64,000 nt of DNA, from assembly GCF_009831115.1 (NCBI RefSeq), contig NZ_WUUK01000003.1:1-64000 (forward strand). The letters are read 5' to 3'. Position numbers and translations under genes: made by a program. Within the stretch, counting starts at the first letter, position 1. Every line of letters begins with the position of its first letter. This document shows, piece by piece, positions 9,502 to 19,251 of this stretch. A model generated the notes under the pieces. That model worked only from the letters and a program-made list of their open reading frames with translations. It ran no database searches and was not told the DNA's origin. Source of the stretch: Salinicoccus hispanicus (lineage in GTDB: Bacteria; Bacillota; Bacilli; Staphylococcales; Salinicoccaceae).

Positions 9502-9849
9502 TTAATCTTCGATTATGACTGTTGCCACGACATACGCTTTGGAATGTGAAATGGATACGTGGGCGTGAGGATCGTTCATGATATAGGGTTTCCCATTCTC
9601 ATCATTGAGGCAGATGATATCCCTGAAGACAGCATTGCTGCCGATGCCTGTACCGAGTGCCTTGCTGTATGCTTCCTTGACTGCAAAACGGCCTGCCAGA
9701 TACTCCATCCTTCTGCCATCCTCTGATAGACGACTGTACACATCCATTTCATCCGGTGCAAGAATCCGCGCAGAAAGCCTTGAATTTTCCCCTTCCACAC
9801 TTCTTATACGCTCAATTTCTATTATATCTGTTCCAAGTCCTCTAATCAT
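9502..9849 (-). CDS. acpS: holo-[acyl-carrier-protein] synthase
   Basis: 115-residue 4'-phosphopantetheinyl transferase that activates acyl carrier protein from CoA. The Mg-binding residues are Asp8 in GLGTDIIEIERI and Glu59 in RFAVKEAYSKA. Length is typical. Its start overlaps the stop of the preceding PH-domain gene (ATGA-type overlap), and alr follows after 11 bp, so they form one operon. Confidence 0.96.
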   Translation of the reverse strand: MIRGLGTDIIEIERIRSVEGENSRLSARILAPDEMDVYSRLSEDGRRMEYLAGRFAVKEAYSKALGTGIGSNAVFRDIICLNDENGKPYIMNDPHAHVSISHSKAYVVATVIIED

Positions 9850-10319
9850 TGTGTCCGCCTCGTATTTTCATTGATCAGTTTTCTGATGTCATTGCGGATC
9901 ATATCCGCCTCATCCGACTCGAGTTCCGGTATATGGATGCTCTCTGCCGACGTTTTCAACGTAACCCCTTTAAGTCCATACCGCTTCATCAGCGGGCCGA
10001 CCGACGTATCGATGTTCTGCACGCGGAACAGTGGTACGGCGTGCTTTTCCTTGATGAGTATGCCCTTATGGATACGGATTTCATCCGTCGACACCTGGAA
10101 GCGGAAGTACTTGTACTTCAGTCCCGGCAGAAGCCATACGTGGACCACTGCAATATAGACAAAGATGATAAAGAGTATCAATGATATCCACCACGGAAAT
10201 GCTTCCCAGACAAAAAGTGTAAGAACCAGTGCGGCTACTGCAAGCAGCAGGACGACGGCGGCACCGATGCCTTCGCGGATGCGCCAGACCTTAATCGCCT
10301 TCGGAGAAATCTTCTGCAT
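9846..10319 (-). CDS. PH-domain (bPH2/DUF304) membrane protein
   Basis: 157 residues: two membrane segments (about 16-34 and 38-58, with ALVLTLFVWEAFPWWISLIL) followed by a bacterial PH domain with HAVPLFRVQNIDTSVGPLMK. Third member of a PH-domain trio (with 10291-11811 and 11804-12280) whose ends all overlap. Function is unknown. B. subtilis YdbS/YdbT relatives have been linked to resistance to some antimicrobial peptides. SD AAGGAG lies 8 bp before the ATG. Confidence 0.8.
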   Translation of the reverse strand: MQKISPKAIKVWRIREGIGAAVVLLLAVAALVLTLFVWEAFPWWISLILFIIFVYIAVVHVWLLPGLKYKYFRFQVSTDEIRIHKGILIKEKHAVPLFRVQNIDTSVGPLMKRYGLKGVTLKTSAESIHIPELESDEADMIRNDIRKLINENTRRTQ

Positions 10320-11811
10320 GTGAGGTGCTCCTTTCCGCCCAATTCCATATAATATCTATATCCTGCTGGTCGATGAACTTGAGTGTCGCCCGCGAGCCGA
10401 GTATGCCGGCTGCTGTCACCAAGGTGATGATGCCGAGATCATCCCGACGTAGAAACGGGTTATAGACCCATTCCGCTTCGATAAGCTTCTCCTGCTTGAT
10501 GACATAGTGCGAACGCTTGAAAAAGCCGACCGTCATCAGATTGATTTCATTCCCATGGATTGCATAACCGCTGTTTCGGGCACTGTAGATGCCTGAGGCG
10601 ACGAATACCAGTATGAGCACAAGGCCGATGATCCATGCGTAGTCGAACCAGAAATACTGTACGACTGCAGTGACGATCAGAAGTATTGCGGTCATGACCT
10701 GGAAGTACCGTCTATAGCCCCGCCCCGGCACTTTGCCTGTTGGTGCTTCTACATGATAGTTGGGGAAGATGTGCTGGACAATCTCATACAGCCGATCCCT
10801 CTTGATGAACGGCAGGAGATCGACCGTACCATCAATATCCTCGCTATCAAGGGAATCGCTTGTTATTGTAACCGATAGTGAATAGTACCCGATCATCCTT
10901 CTGATGATCGAATCCTTGACGATGATGTTCTGCACCCTGTTGATATTGACGCTCTGATGCTTTTTCTCGAGAAGACCATACTCGACAATCAGATCATCAT
11001 GTTTCATTTCAAGTGAATATTTGTAGTATTTCATCGCCATGATCAGTATGCCGATGGCATACCCGACAACAATGAACAGGCCGACAGCAAGTCCGATGGC
11101 CAGTGCAATACTGGCTACAGCGTCTTCAAAATAATCGAAATACCGTTCAATCAGGAAATTCGCCCCGATCAGGTTGATGAAACCGAAAACCAGAGCAAGA
11201 AACGTGCCCAATGCCCCACTGGTCATGCTCATCAGCAGAAGTGATTTTCCGTCCATATGATAGAGCACTTCCGAAGCGGTCTCCTGAGTGCCATGCTCGT
11301 CTTCTGTCACCCTAGGCCATTCGCTCGAAGCACCTGCTTCCACCTCATCACGGATATAAGACTTTTCATCATAGAGAATATCCTGCAGGGAAATTGCCTG
11401 GGACTTTTTAATCGTATCGATTTTGATGCCATCCCCAGGGGTGGTGATGTCGAGTTTCACTGCACCAAAAAGACGATGGAAGATCGGTTCACTGAAGTCG
11501 ATCGACTGGATCCTTCTGACATCGAGTTCCTTTTCACGGTTGGTGATGACGCCATCCTTATAGATGAACTTGCCATCTTCAATCCAGAACCGCGTCCGAT
11601 ATTTATTCAGGAAATCCATACCACCGAACAGGACGATGGCAAGAATCAGAACACCTCCGGCAATGAGTATATACTTCATTGAGATATTACCTGAAAAGAT
11701 CGCTTCCCTTGATTGGAAAAGGACAATAAGCAGAGGAATCCATAAATTTTTGATTCCGTTCACTACACTTCCAAGGTATGCAATAGGATGGAGTTTCTGA
11801 GGACTATACAT
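10291..11811 (-). CDS. ydbT: YdbT-like membrane protein with multiple PH domains
   Basis: 506 residues with pairs of membrane helices (about 12-75, 190-255, 365-405) alternating with bPH2 domains, whose signature appears as LDVRRIQSIDFSEPIFHRLF (about 96) and KHQSVNINRVQNIIVKDSII (about 285), and a third C-terminal domain. This matches B. subtilis YdbT in size. It overlaps ydbS upstream by 8 bp and the third PH gene downstream by 29 bp, suggesting a tightly coupled membrane complex. Its biochemical role is not known. Confidence 0.85.
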   Translation of the reverse strand: MYSPQKLHPIAYLGSVVNGIKNLWIPLLIVLFQSREAIFSGNISMKYILIAGGVLILAIVLFGGMDFLNKYRTRFWIEDGKFIYKDGVITNREKELDVRRIQSIDFSEPIFHRLFGAVKLDITTPGDGIKIDTIKKSQAISLQDILYDEKSYIRDEVEAGASSEWPRVTEDEHGTQETASEVLYHMDGKSLLLMSMTSGALGTFLALVFGFINLIGANFLIERYFDYFEDAVASIALAIGLAVGLFIVVGYAIGILIMAMKYYKYSLEMKHDDLIVEYGLLEKKHQSVNINRVQNIIVKDSIIRRMIGYYSLSVTITSDSLDSEDIDGTVDLLPFIKRDRLYEIVQHIFPNYHVEAPTGKVPGRGYRRYFQVMTAILLIVTAVVQYFWFDYAWIIGLVLILVFVASGIYSARNSGYAIHGNEINLMTVGFFKRSHYVIKQEKLIEAEWVYNPFLRRDDLGIITLVTAAGILGSRATLKFIDQQDIDIIWNWAERSTSHAEDFSEGD

Positions 11812-12280
11812 CGGTATGCTCCTCCTTTACCATTTCAATGACTTCTTCTTTCAGCATTGAAGCCTCGGCTGTTTTCAAAGGAGGAAGCACAAGCCCTGCA
11901 CTCGCTGTTTTAACTTCCAGGATGGCAAAGTCGTATTTCCTCGAAACGGGCCCAGTGGAGAGCCTTGCACCCTGGACCCTTCTGATCGGCACCATTCTTG
12001 TGGAAACTCTGAAAAACCCTTTTTTGACTACGATATAATCCTCTTTCAGCATGTACCGGGTCACCCGGCGATAGACGCTCGGCCGGACCAGGATACTGAT
12101 GATGAAAATAATGGCGAGCCAGAGTGCGGCACCCCAGTAAACCCAATGCGACCAGTTGAAATGATAGGCAGCAGCACTCGCAAGAACTGCAGCGACTGCC
12201 CAGATAAGAAAGGTCCAGAAGGACCTGACTCTCATATAATGGACGACATCACCATGTACTTTATTCATATTTGCCTCCAA
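11804..12280 (-). CDS. ydbS: YdbS-like PH-domain membrane protein
   Basis: 158 residues: a short N-terminus, two hydrophobic segments (about 20-60, TFLIWAVAAVLASAAAYHFN) and a bPH2 domain with STRMVPIRRVQGARLSTGPV. The motif resembles that in the other two PH proteins encoded downstream, with which it forms an overlapping gene set ahead of acpS and alr. This order is shared with Staphylococcus. The role is unknown. Probably the first gene of the transcript. Confidence 0.82.
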   Translation of the reverse strand: MEANMNKVHGDVVHYMRVRSFWTFLIWAVAAVLASAAAYHFNWSHWVYWGAALWLAIIFIISILVRPSVYRRVTRYMLKEDYIVVKKGFFRVSTRMVPIRRVQGARLSTGPVSRKYDFAILEVKTASAGLVLPPLKTAEASMLKEEVIEMVKEEHTDV

Positions 12281-12362
12281 TGATAGCGCTTATGTATTAA
12301 TTATACTTTAAATTAAATGAGAGTATTCTTCAATCATACTATTGTATGTGCGAATATAGAAA

Positions 12363-12395
12363 TAAAAACATCCCCTGTCAATAGGACAGGGGATG
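12363..12395 (-). terminator. terminator of cshA
   Basis: CATCCCCTGTC pairs with GACAGGGGATG, followed by TTTTTATT on the minus strand, 8 bp after the cshA stop. Confidence 0.9.
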
Positions 12396-12403
12396 TAGAG
12401 ATA

Positions 12404-13948
<1,545 letters not shown>

Positions 13949-14006
13949 TCATTTTACGTTACGCATAACTTCTCTATATTAACATTTCCAGACTAATAAT
14001 ACAAGC

Positions 14007-14699
14007 CTACATTTTTTCGAGGAATAAAAAGCGTTCTGCCAGTATATTCAACTGCAGTTGATTGTGGTCTGAAAAAGCAAACAGATGCGGTGCATCCTCG
14101 ATAAGTTCAACACTGGCATCGGGAATCCTCTTCGCAATTTCAACACTCGACTCGTAGGGTACGAGCAGATCCTGCATGCCGTGGATGATCAGTGTCTTCG
14201 CCTGGATACTTTCAATGCCTTCCTTTTTTGCTGCCATGATATTCCTGAATTCCTGGTAGGCTTTCAACGGAACATCTCTCAGACGCTTTTTGACTTTCTG
14301 ATATTTTTTCATTTTCATGTGTTCACCGAAGTGTCGGGGTATAAGATGCAGTTTATCAATCTTCGATGGTCTGATGTGCTCGAATGCTGGAGCAATGAGC
14401 AGCAGCTTTTCCACCGGTTCATCCTGGGCCAGATGGCTGGCGAATACACCCCCCATTGAGAAACCGATGATATGGACCCGGTCCACACGACGCTTCAAGT
14501 TTACATATGCGCTCTGCGCTTCTTCATACCAGTCTTCGCCACCCACCGACTTCAGATCCAGGATGGTACCATGTCCCGGGTATACCGGGAATTCATACTC
14601 GAATTCATATCGGGATTTCAAATAGTCGAACAATGGCTGAAGTTCATATCTTCCCCCTGTATAGCCGTGGAGAAACAGTATTCCGATTGATCTAGATAT
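14007..14699 (-). CDS. alpha/beta hydrolase (esterase-like), non-canonical start
   Basis: About 230-residue serine hydrolase with nucleophile elbow GFSMGG, an aspartate in HGMQDLLVPYESS and a histidine in EDAPHLFAFSDH. The first ATG/GTG/TTG in frame is TTG at 14633, but the frame stays open upstream and encodes GILFLHGYTGG, the conserved first strand and oxyanion HG motif of this fold, so translation must begin earlier. Only ATA (14697-14699) or ATC (14700-14702) is available between that motif and an in-frame TGA, and AAGGGTG stands about 7 bp before the ATA. The gene overlaps the murF stop, so coupled initiation is plausible. Substrate is unknown. The start is the weak point. Confidence 0.75.
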   Translation of the reverse strand: MSRSIGILFLHGYTGGRYELQPLFDYLKSRYEFEYEFPVYPGHGTILDLKSVGGEDWYEEAQSAYVNLKRRVDRVHIIGFSMGGVFASHLAQDEPVEKLLLIAPAFEHIRPSKIDKLHLIPRHFGEHMKMKKYQKVKKRLRDVPLKAYQEFRNIMAAKKEGIESIQAKTLIIHGMQDLLVPYESSVEIAKRIPDASVELIEDAPHLFAFSDHNQLQLNILAERFLFLEKM

Positions 14700-16056
14700 G
14701 ATCGATCACCCTTTCCAATGCCATGCCTCTGGACCCTTTCAGAAGAACTACACTGTCCTCGGTCATCACATGCTGCAGCGCGTCCGCCAGAGACTCGATA
14801 TCATCATGGTGATGCTTGGTTTTCATATCTGCATGATCATGAATGATTTTAGATGCTTCTCCAAATGTAAAGAGATAGTCGTAGATATGATCCGAGTCGT
14901 TGATATGCTGTGCAATCGACTGGTGAAGCGGCTCAGAATACGATCCAAGTTCCAGTATATCTCCAAGAACAAGAATTCTTCTGCCTGTCTCCATACGTCC
15001 AACGGTATCAAGCGCGCTTTTCATGCTGGAAGGACTGGCATTATAGGCATCATTGATGATGGTCGCACCGGACTTATGGGATACCCGTTCCATCCGCATG
15101 TTTGTGACAACAAGGTTTTCAAAATGATTTTTCACTTCTACGATATCAAGTCCAAGTGCTTCGGCAGCAAGAAGCGCCAGTGATGCGTTCGCTGCGTTAT
15201 GCGTGCCAAGCTGTGGTATCCCTACATCGACGTTCATGGGAAGCAGTTCAAAACGTGTACCATCCGGCGTCTGACGCACATGTGCAATCTGCAGATCATT
15301 CTCTTCGTGCTGGCCTGCTGTCCGTACATTGTAGCTCGCACTGCGATCTACAATGTCTTCAAGAAGCGGATAATCCCGAGAATAGATGAAAGTGCCATCC
15401 TTCAGAAGACCATCCACAATTTCGTATTTTGCATGGGCGATGTTCTCTCTCGATCCCAGCTTTTCGATATGGGATTCACCAACATTGGTGAGTATGGCAA
15501 TATCCGGAGTGGTCATCCTGCTCAGGAATCGGATATCCCCTTTGGCATCCATACCCATTTCCAGTATCGAGATCTCAGTGTCCCTATCCAACTGCAGAAT
15601 AGTAAGTGGGAGGCCGATTTCATTATTATAATTGCCTATCGTCTTTTTTACTTTGAAATGTGGAGATAAGAGGCATTCGACCATGTCCTTGGTTGTCGTC
15701 TTGCCATTGGATCCTGTAATTGCGATCACTTTCGGCGAGACTTCCTTCAGATATCCCTGCGCAATATCCTGCAGGGCACGAAGGCCGTCCTCGACATGAA
15801 TAAGCGGCAGGTCCTGCCCACGCTCCTCCACTGGCTGTTCGGTCAGACTGAGTGCAGCGCCGATGTCAAAAGCCTGCTGGATGAACCGGTGACCATCTGC
15901 GTTCTCTCCTTTGAATGGTACAAAAAGGTTATTCTTTTCGAGGGTCCTTGTATCAATCGAAACGCCCCTGATCATTTCATCCTTCCTGGCTTGCGCCTCG
16001 GCATTCAATCTGCCACCGCACAGTTCGGCAATCTTTTCTATTGTTGTTTCAATCAT
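14692..16056 (-). CDS. murF: UDP-N-acetylmuramoyl-tripeptide--D-alanyl-D-alanine ligase
   Basis: 454-residue Mur ligase that adds D-Ala-D-Ala to the peptidoglycan precursor in the cytoplasm. ATP-binding loop ITGSNGKTTTK (Lys119), central domain with GNYNNEIGLPLT and EMGMDAKGDI, and C-terminal domain with NDAYNASPSSM. In Staphylococcus ddl lies directly upstream of murF. Here the upstream neighbour is the divergent rodA and no ddl is present in the window. Downstream it overlaps the alpha/beta hydrolase. Confidence 0.96.
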   Translation of the reverse strand: MIETTIEKIAELCGGRLNAEAQARKDEMIRGVSIDTRTLEKNNLFVPFKGENADGHRFIQQAFDIGAALSLTEQPVEERGQDLPLIHVEDGLRALQDIAQGYLKEVSPKVIAITGSNGKTTTKDMVECLLSPHFKVKKTIGNYNNEIGLPLTILQLDRDTEISILEMGMDAKGDIRFLSRMTTPDIAILTNVGESHIEKLGSRENIAHAKYEIVDGLLKDGTFIYSRDYPLLEDIVDRSASYNVRTAGQHEENDLQIAHVRQTPDGTRFELLPMNVDVGIPQLGTHNAANASLALLAAEALGLDIVEVKNHFENLVVTNMRMERVSHKSGATIINDAYNASPSSMKSALDTVGRMETGRRILVLGDILELGSYSEPLHQSIAQHINDSDHIYDYLFTFGEASKIIHDHADMKTKHHHDDIESLADALQHVMTEDSVVLLKGSRGMALERVIDHI

Positions 16057-16130
16057 AGGCCTTGTCCATCTCCATCAATATTTATTCGCAGATATTTCAA
16101 ATCTGATTGCATTACTATTGGATAAACACA

Positions 16131-16158
16131 CTGACTTTATTATAAAATAGTGTATACT
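16131..16158 (+). promoter_or_regulatory. promoter of rodA
   Basis: CTGACT (16131-16136), 16 bp, TATACT (16153-16158), about 37 bp ahead of the likely rodA start in the murF-rodA divergent gap. Confidence 0.5.
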
Positions 16159-16194
16159 AAATGTCATGATTTCAATATGGGTTAGGTGAATTTT

Positions 16195-17376
16195 TTGGAG
16201 AACAATCAAAGTTACAAAAGACAGAACACCAGCATTTTTTTCAGAATCGACTGGATTCTCATTCTGCTGGTCGTCCTTCTCGGTGCAATCAGCATCTTCA
16301 TGATACGCTCCGCAATGACAAGCGGACAGTACACAACGGATTTCAGCATACGTCAATTGATCTTCTACGGTCTCGGTTTCGTCATGGTGGCTGTCCTCAA
16401 TTTCATTCCCATCAAGTGGATAAAACAGTATGTATGGGTCATCTACTCTCTTGGCGTTCTTTCGCTGGTCATACTTTTCATTGCCCCAGTGTCTCCAATA
16501 ACGCCGATCATCAACGGAGCAAAAAGCTGGTACCAGTTCGGATTCTTCAGCATCCAGCCTTCCGAAATTGTAAAGATCATCTATATAATCACCCTGGCCT
16601 ACCTGATCAGCCAGCACAATAAATACAAGCTTACGAATGATCTCAGTGTAGATATCAAACTACTGTTCAAAATTTTTGCCGTGTCCATCCTGCCGATGCT
16701 GTTCATTCTTCTTCAGAATGACCTTGGCACCACGCTCGTCATGATCGCCATACTGCTTGGAACTATTGTCGTATCAGGTATCAGCTGGTGGCTGATCATT
16801 CCGACACTGGCCATCGCCCTGACTGTGGGCGGCGCTCTTGTACTCGGCATCATATACCGCCCGGACCTGCTGGAACGTTACCTCGGCATCCATCCTTACC
16901 AGTTCGAAAGGATCTACTCCTGGCTTCGCCCTGAAGAATACGTGGCAGATGGCGGTTTCCAGCTCAGCAACTCGCTGAAAGCCATCGGTTCCGGAGGGGT
17001 GGACGGCAAGGGATTTGCAGATGGCATCGTCTATATTCCAGAAAATCATACCGACTTCATCTTCACCATCATCGGGGAAGAATTCGGCTTCATCGGCACC
17101 ACCATGATCATCGTACTGCTATTCATGCTGCTGCTGCATCTGTTCAGAATCGCAATGGTCGTGCCGGACAGCTTTTCATCCTATTTCATCATCGGTTATC
17201 TATCAATGCTGACTTTCCACATATTCCAGAATATAGGAATGACGATACAGCTTGTTCCCATCACCGGCATCCCGCTGCCATTCATCAGCTACGGCGGAAG
17301 TGGTCTATGGGCCAATATGATGGCTGTCGGCATCATAATGAGCATCTACTATCATCAATATAATCAGAAAGCATAA
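16195..17376 (+). CDS. rodA: SEDS peptidoglycan glycosyltransferase (RodA/FtsW type)
   Basis: About 393 residues with ten hydrophobic membrane segments and SEDS-family motifs GAKSWYQFGFFSIQPSEIVK, QNDLGTTLV, NHTDFIFTIIGEEFGFIG and GIPLPFISYGGSG. SEDS proteins polymerise lipid II with a partner PBP. The position next to murF matches staphylococcal rodA. I prefer the TTG at 16195 (MENNQSYKRQ), which has AGGTGA 6 bp upstream. A GTG at 16186 is in frame but has a poorer SD. A terminator follows directly. Confidence 0.93.
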   Translation: MENNQSYKRQNTSIFFRIDWILILLVVLLGAISIFMIRSAMTSGQYTTDFSIRQLIFYGLGFVMVAVLNFIPIKWIKQYVWVIYSLGVLSLVILFIAPVSPITPIINGAKSWYQFGFFSIQPSEIVKIIYIITLAYLISQHNKYKLTNDLSVDIKLLFKIFAVSILPMLFILLQNDLGTTLVMIAILLGTIVVSGISWWLIIPTLAIALTVGGALVLGIIYRPDLLERYLGIHPYQFERIYSWLRPEEYVADGGFQLSNSLKAIGSGGVDGKGFADGIVYIPENHTDFIFTIIGEEFGFIGTTMIIVLLFMLLLHLFRIAMVVPDSFSSYFIIGYLSMLTFHIFQNIGMTIQLVPITGIPLPFISYGGSGLWANMMAVGIIMSIYYHQYNQKA

Positions 17377-17381
17377 AATAA

Positions 17382-17417
17382 CCGCAACTCCATCTTCCTT
17401 GGGTTGCGGCTTTTTTT
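17382..17417 (+). terminator. terminator of rodA
   Basis: CCGCAAC (17382-17388) pairs with GTTGCGG (17403-17409) and is followed by seven T. It reaches the stop codon of the convergent small gene. Confidence 0.85.
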
Positions 17418-17565
17418 AGATATTCTGTTCTTTCAGTCTGAGCTTCTCTTTATGGGCAATGCGATTCATCATTTCGAATCTTGACCTCGAAATCTTGACT
17501 TTGACGCCAAGTTCATTTAGCATCGTGACGACCTGTTTGACTTTGGAATTGTCGTTTCTATGCAT
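17416..17565 (-). CDS. small basic conserved-type protein, 49 residues
   Basis: Short open frame from ATG 17565 to TAA at 17416, with GGAG 7 bp upstream of the start. The product begins MHRNDNSKVKQVVTMLNELG and ends KEKLRLKEQNI. It is rich in Lys/Arg, predicted helical, and has no membrane segment. I recall similar tiny proteins at this position in staphylococci but cannot name a family. It is convergent with rodA and divergent from cls. Function is unknown. Confidence 0.75.
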   Translation of the reverse strand: MHRNDNSKVKQVVTMLNELGVKVKISRSRFEMMNRIAHKEKLRLKEQNI

Positions 17566-17700
17566 AATGACACTCCTTAAATTACATCTTGATTTAATTC
17601 TACCCCGATATCGTATAATTATCCATATAATTTGGAAAATAAATATTACAGAATTTCAAATATTCATGGTATATAATAGAATATAAGCGAGGTGACATCC

Positions 17701-19182
17701 ATGGAATGGTTCTTTTTCGATATTTTTTCCAACGCTACAATACTCGGCGTTCTAACTCTCATCATCATTACAATCAACTTTCTGTTCGCCATCGGTCTCA
17801 TCTTCCTGGAAAGAAGAAGCGCCCAGAGCATCTGGGCATGGTTGTTCGTGCTGTTCTTCCTGCCCATTTTCGGCTTCATCATCTATATCCTTTTTGGAAG
17901 GACGATATACAACCAGAACATATTCAAAATAAACGAAGAAGACAAGGTCGGACTTGAACACCTTGTAAAAGACCAGCTCGATGAACTGCGGAATGAAGAT
18001 CAGAAGTTTTCACACGAAGTAGCCGATGAACACAGAAAGATCATTCGCATGCTCCTCTATAACAACCAATCGTTCCTGACCATGAACAATTCGATCGAAA
18101 CATTTACGGATGGCAACGAAAAATTCGAGCGATTGCTTTCGGATATCCGGAACGCAAAGGATCATATACATTTTCAATACTATATTCTAAAACTTGATGG
18201 CATCGGTCAGAGGCTGTATGAAGCACTGCTCGAAAAACAGCAGGAAGGTGTCTCTGTCAGAATACTCTATGATGATATGGGGTCCCGTGCACTGACATTC
18301 CGTAGTTTCAGGAAGCTGCGTGAAGCCGGCGGCGTGGTTGAAGCCTTCTTCCCGAGCAAACTGCCACTGATCAACCCGAGGATAAACAATAGAAATCACC
18401 GTAAGATTGTTGTCATCGACGGTGCAATCGGCTACGTCGGTGGATTTAATGTAGGAGACGAATATGTCGGATTGAGCAAGAAGTTCGGCCACTGGCGGGA
18501 TACCCACCTGAGAGTGGAAGGCAATGCAGTCAAATCACTGCAGATCCGCTTCATGCTGGACTGGAATTCACATGCCAAAAGAAACAATATGGTGCGCGAA
18601 GATAGATACTTCCCTGAGTTGGGCCATCATGGCAACACCCCCATGCAGATTGCTTCAAGTGGTCCCGACGAAAGATGGCAGCAGATCAAGTACGGATATT
18701 TGAAAATGATATATAGTGCCCGGAAATGCATCTATATCCAGACACCCTACTTCATACCTGACCAGTCATTCCTGGAAGCACTGCGTATTGCGATGCTCAG
18801 CGGCATTGAAGTTCATCTGATGATTCCCAACAAGCCCGACCATCCCTTTGTCTATTGGGGGACCTACTCCAATGCAGGTGCACTGGTGCAGATGGGTGCC
18901 CATGTGCACATATACGAAAAAGGCTTCCTGCACCAGAAAGTCATGATGATCGATGACGAAGTCCTGAGTGTAGGAACGACCAACATCGACGTAAGAAGCT
19001 TCCTGCTGAATTTTGAAGTCAATGCATTCATATACGATGAAAAAGAAGCACAGCAGTATCGACGGATATTTGAAACGGATATCAAAGACTGCTCACTATT
19101 GACCGTTGAGAAGTATGCTGCACGCAGCAAATGGATCAGAATGAAGGAAAGCCTGGCGAACCTCATTTCCCCGATTCTATAA
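17701..19182 (+). CDS. cls: cardiolipin synthase
   Basis: 493-residue membrane enzyme that joins phosphatidylglycerol molecules into cardiolipin. There are two N-terminal membrane helices (about 10-60), then two phospholipase-D HKD motifs: NHRKIVVIDGAIGYVGG (first) and LHQKVMMIDDEVLSVGT (second), each with the downstream Gly/Asn residues. The start ATG has GAGGTG 6 bp upstream. A GTG 9 bp earlier lies in that SD and was rejected. A TATAAT (17672-17677) lies upstream but no good -35 box was found. It ends at a shared bidirectional terminator. Confidence 0.95.
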   Translation: MEWFFFDIFSNATILGVLTLIIITINFLFAIGLIFLERRSAQSIWAWLFVLFFLPIFGFIIYILFGRTIYNQNIFKINEEDKVGLEHLVKDQLDELRNEDQKFSHEVADEHRKIIRMLLYNNQSFLTMNNSIETFTDGNEKFERLLSDIRNAKDHIHFQYYILKLDGIGQRLYEALLEKQQEGVSVRILYDDMGSRALTFRSFRKLREAGGVVEAFFPSKLPLINPRINNRNHRKIVVIDGAIGYVGGFNVGDEYVGLSKKFGHWRDTHLRVEGNAVKSLQIRFMLDWNSHAKRNNMVREDRYFPELGHHGNTPMQIASSGPDERWQQIKYGYLKMIYSARKCIYIQTPYFIPDQSFLEALRIAMLSGIEVHLMIPNKPDHPFVYWGTYSNAGALVQMGAHVHIYEKGFLHQKVMMIDDEVLSVGTTNIDVRSFLLNFEVNAFIYDEKEAQQYRRIFETDIKDCSLLTVEKYAARSKWIRMKESLANLISPIL

Positions 19183-19193
19183 TTCATTGAAAT

Positions 19194-19231
19194 CAAAAAG
19201 AGCTGACATCAAATGATATCAGCTCTTTTTA
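19194..19231. terminator. bidirectional terminator cls / yidC
   Basis: Stem AAAAAGAGCTGA with TCAGCTCTTTTT around a short loop, giving U runs in both directions between the convergent cls and yidC. Confidence 0.88.
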
Positions 19232-19251
19232 GCATGGAAGTCGAAACTTGA

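Noticed and set aside
16075-16617. Minus-strand frame overlapping the rodA start
   Set aside because: It covers the rodA promoter and coding start antisense and has no SD.
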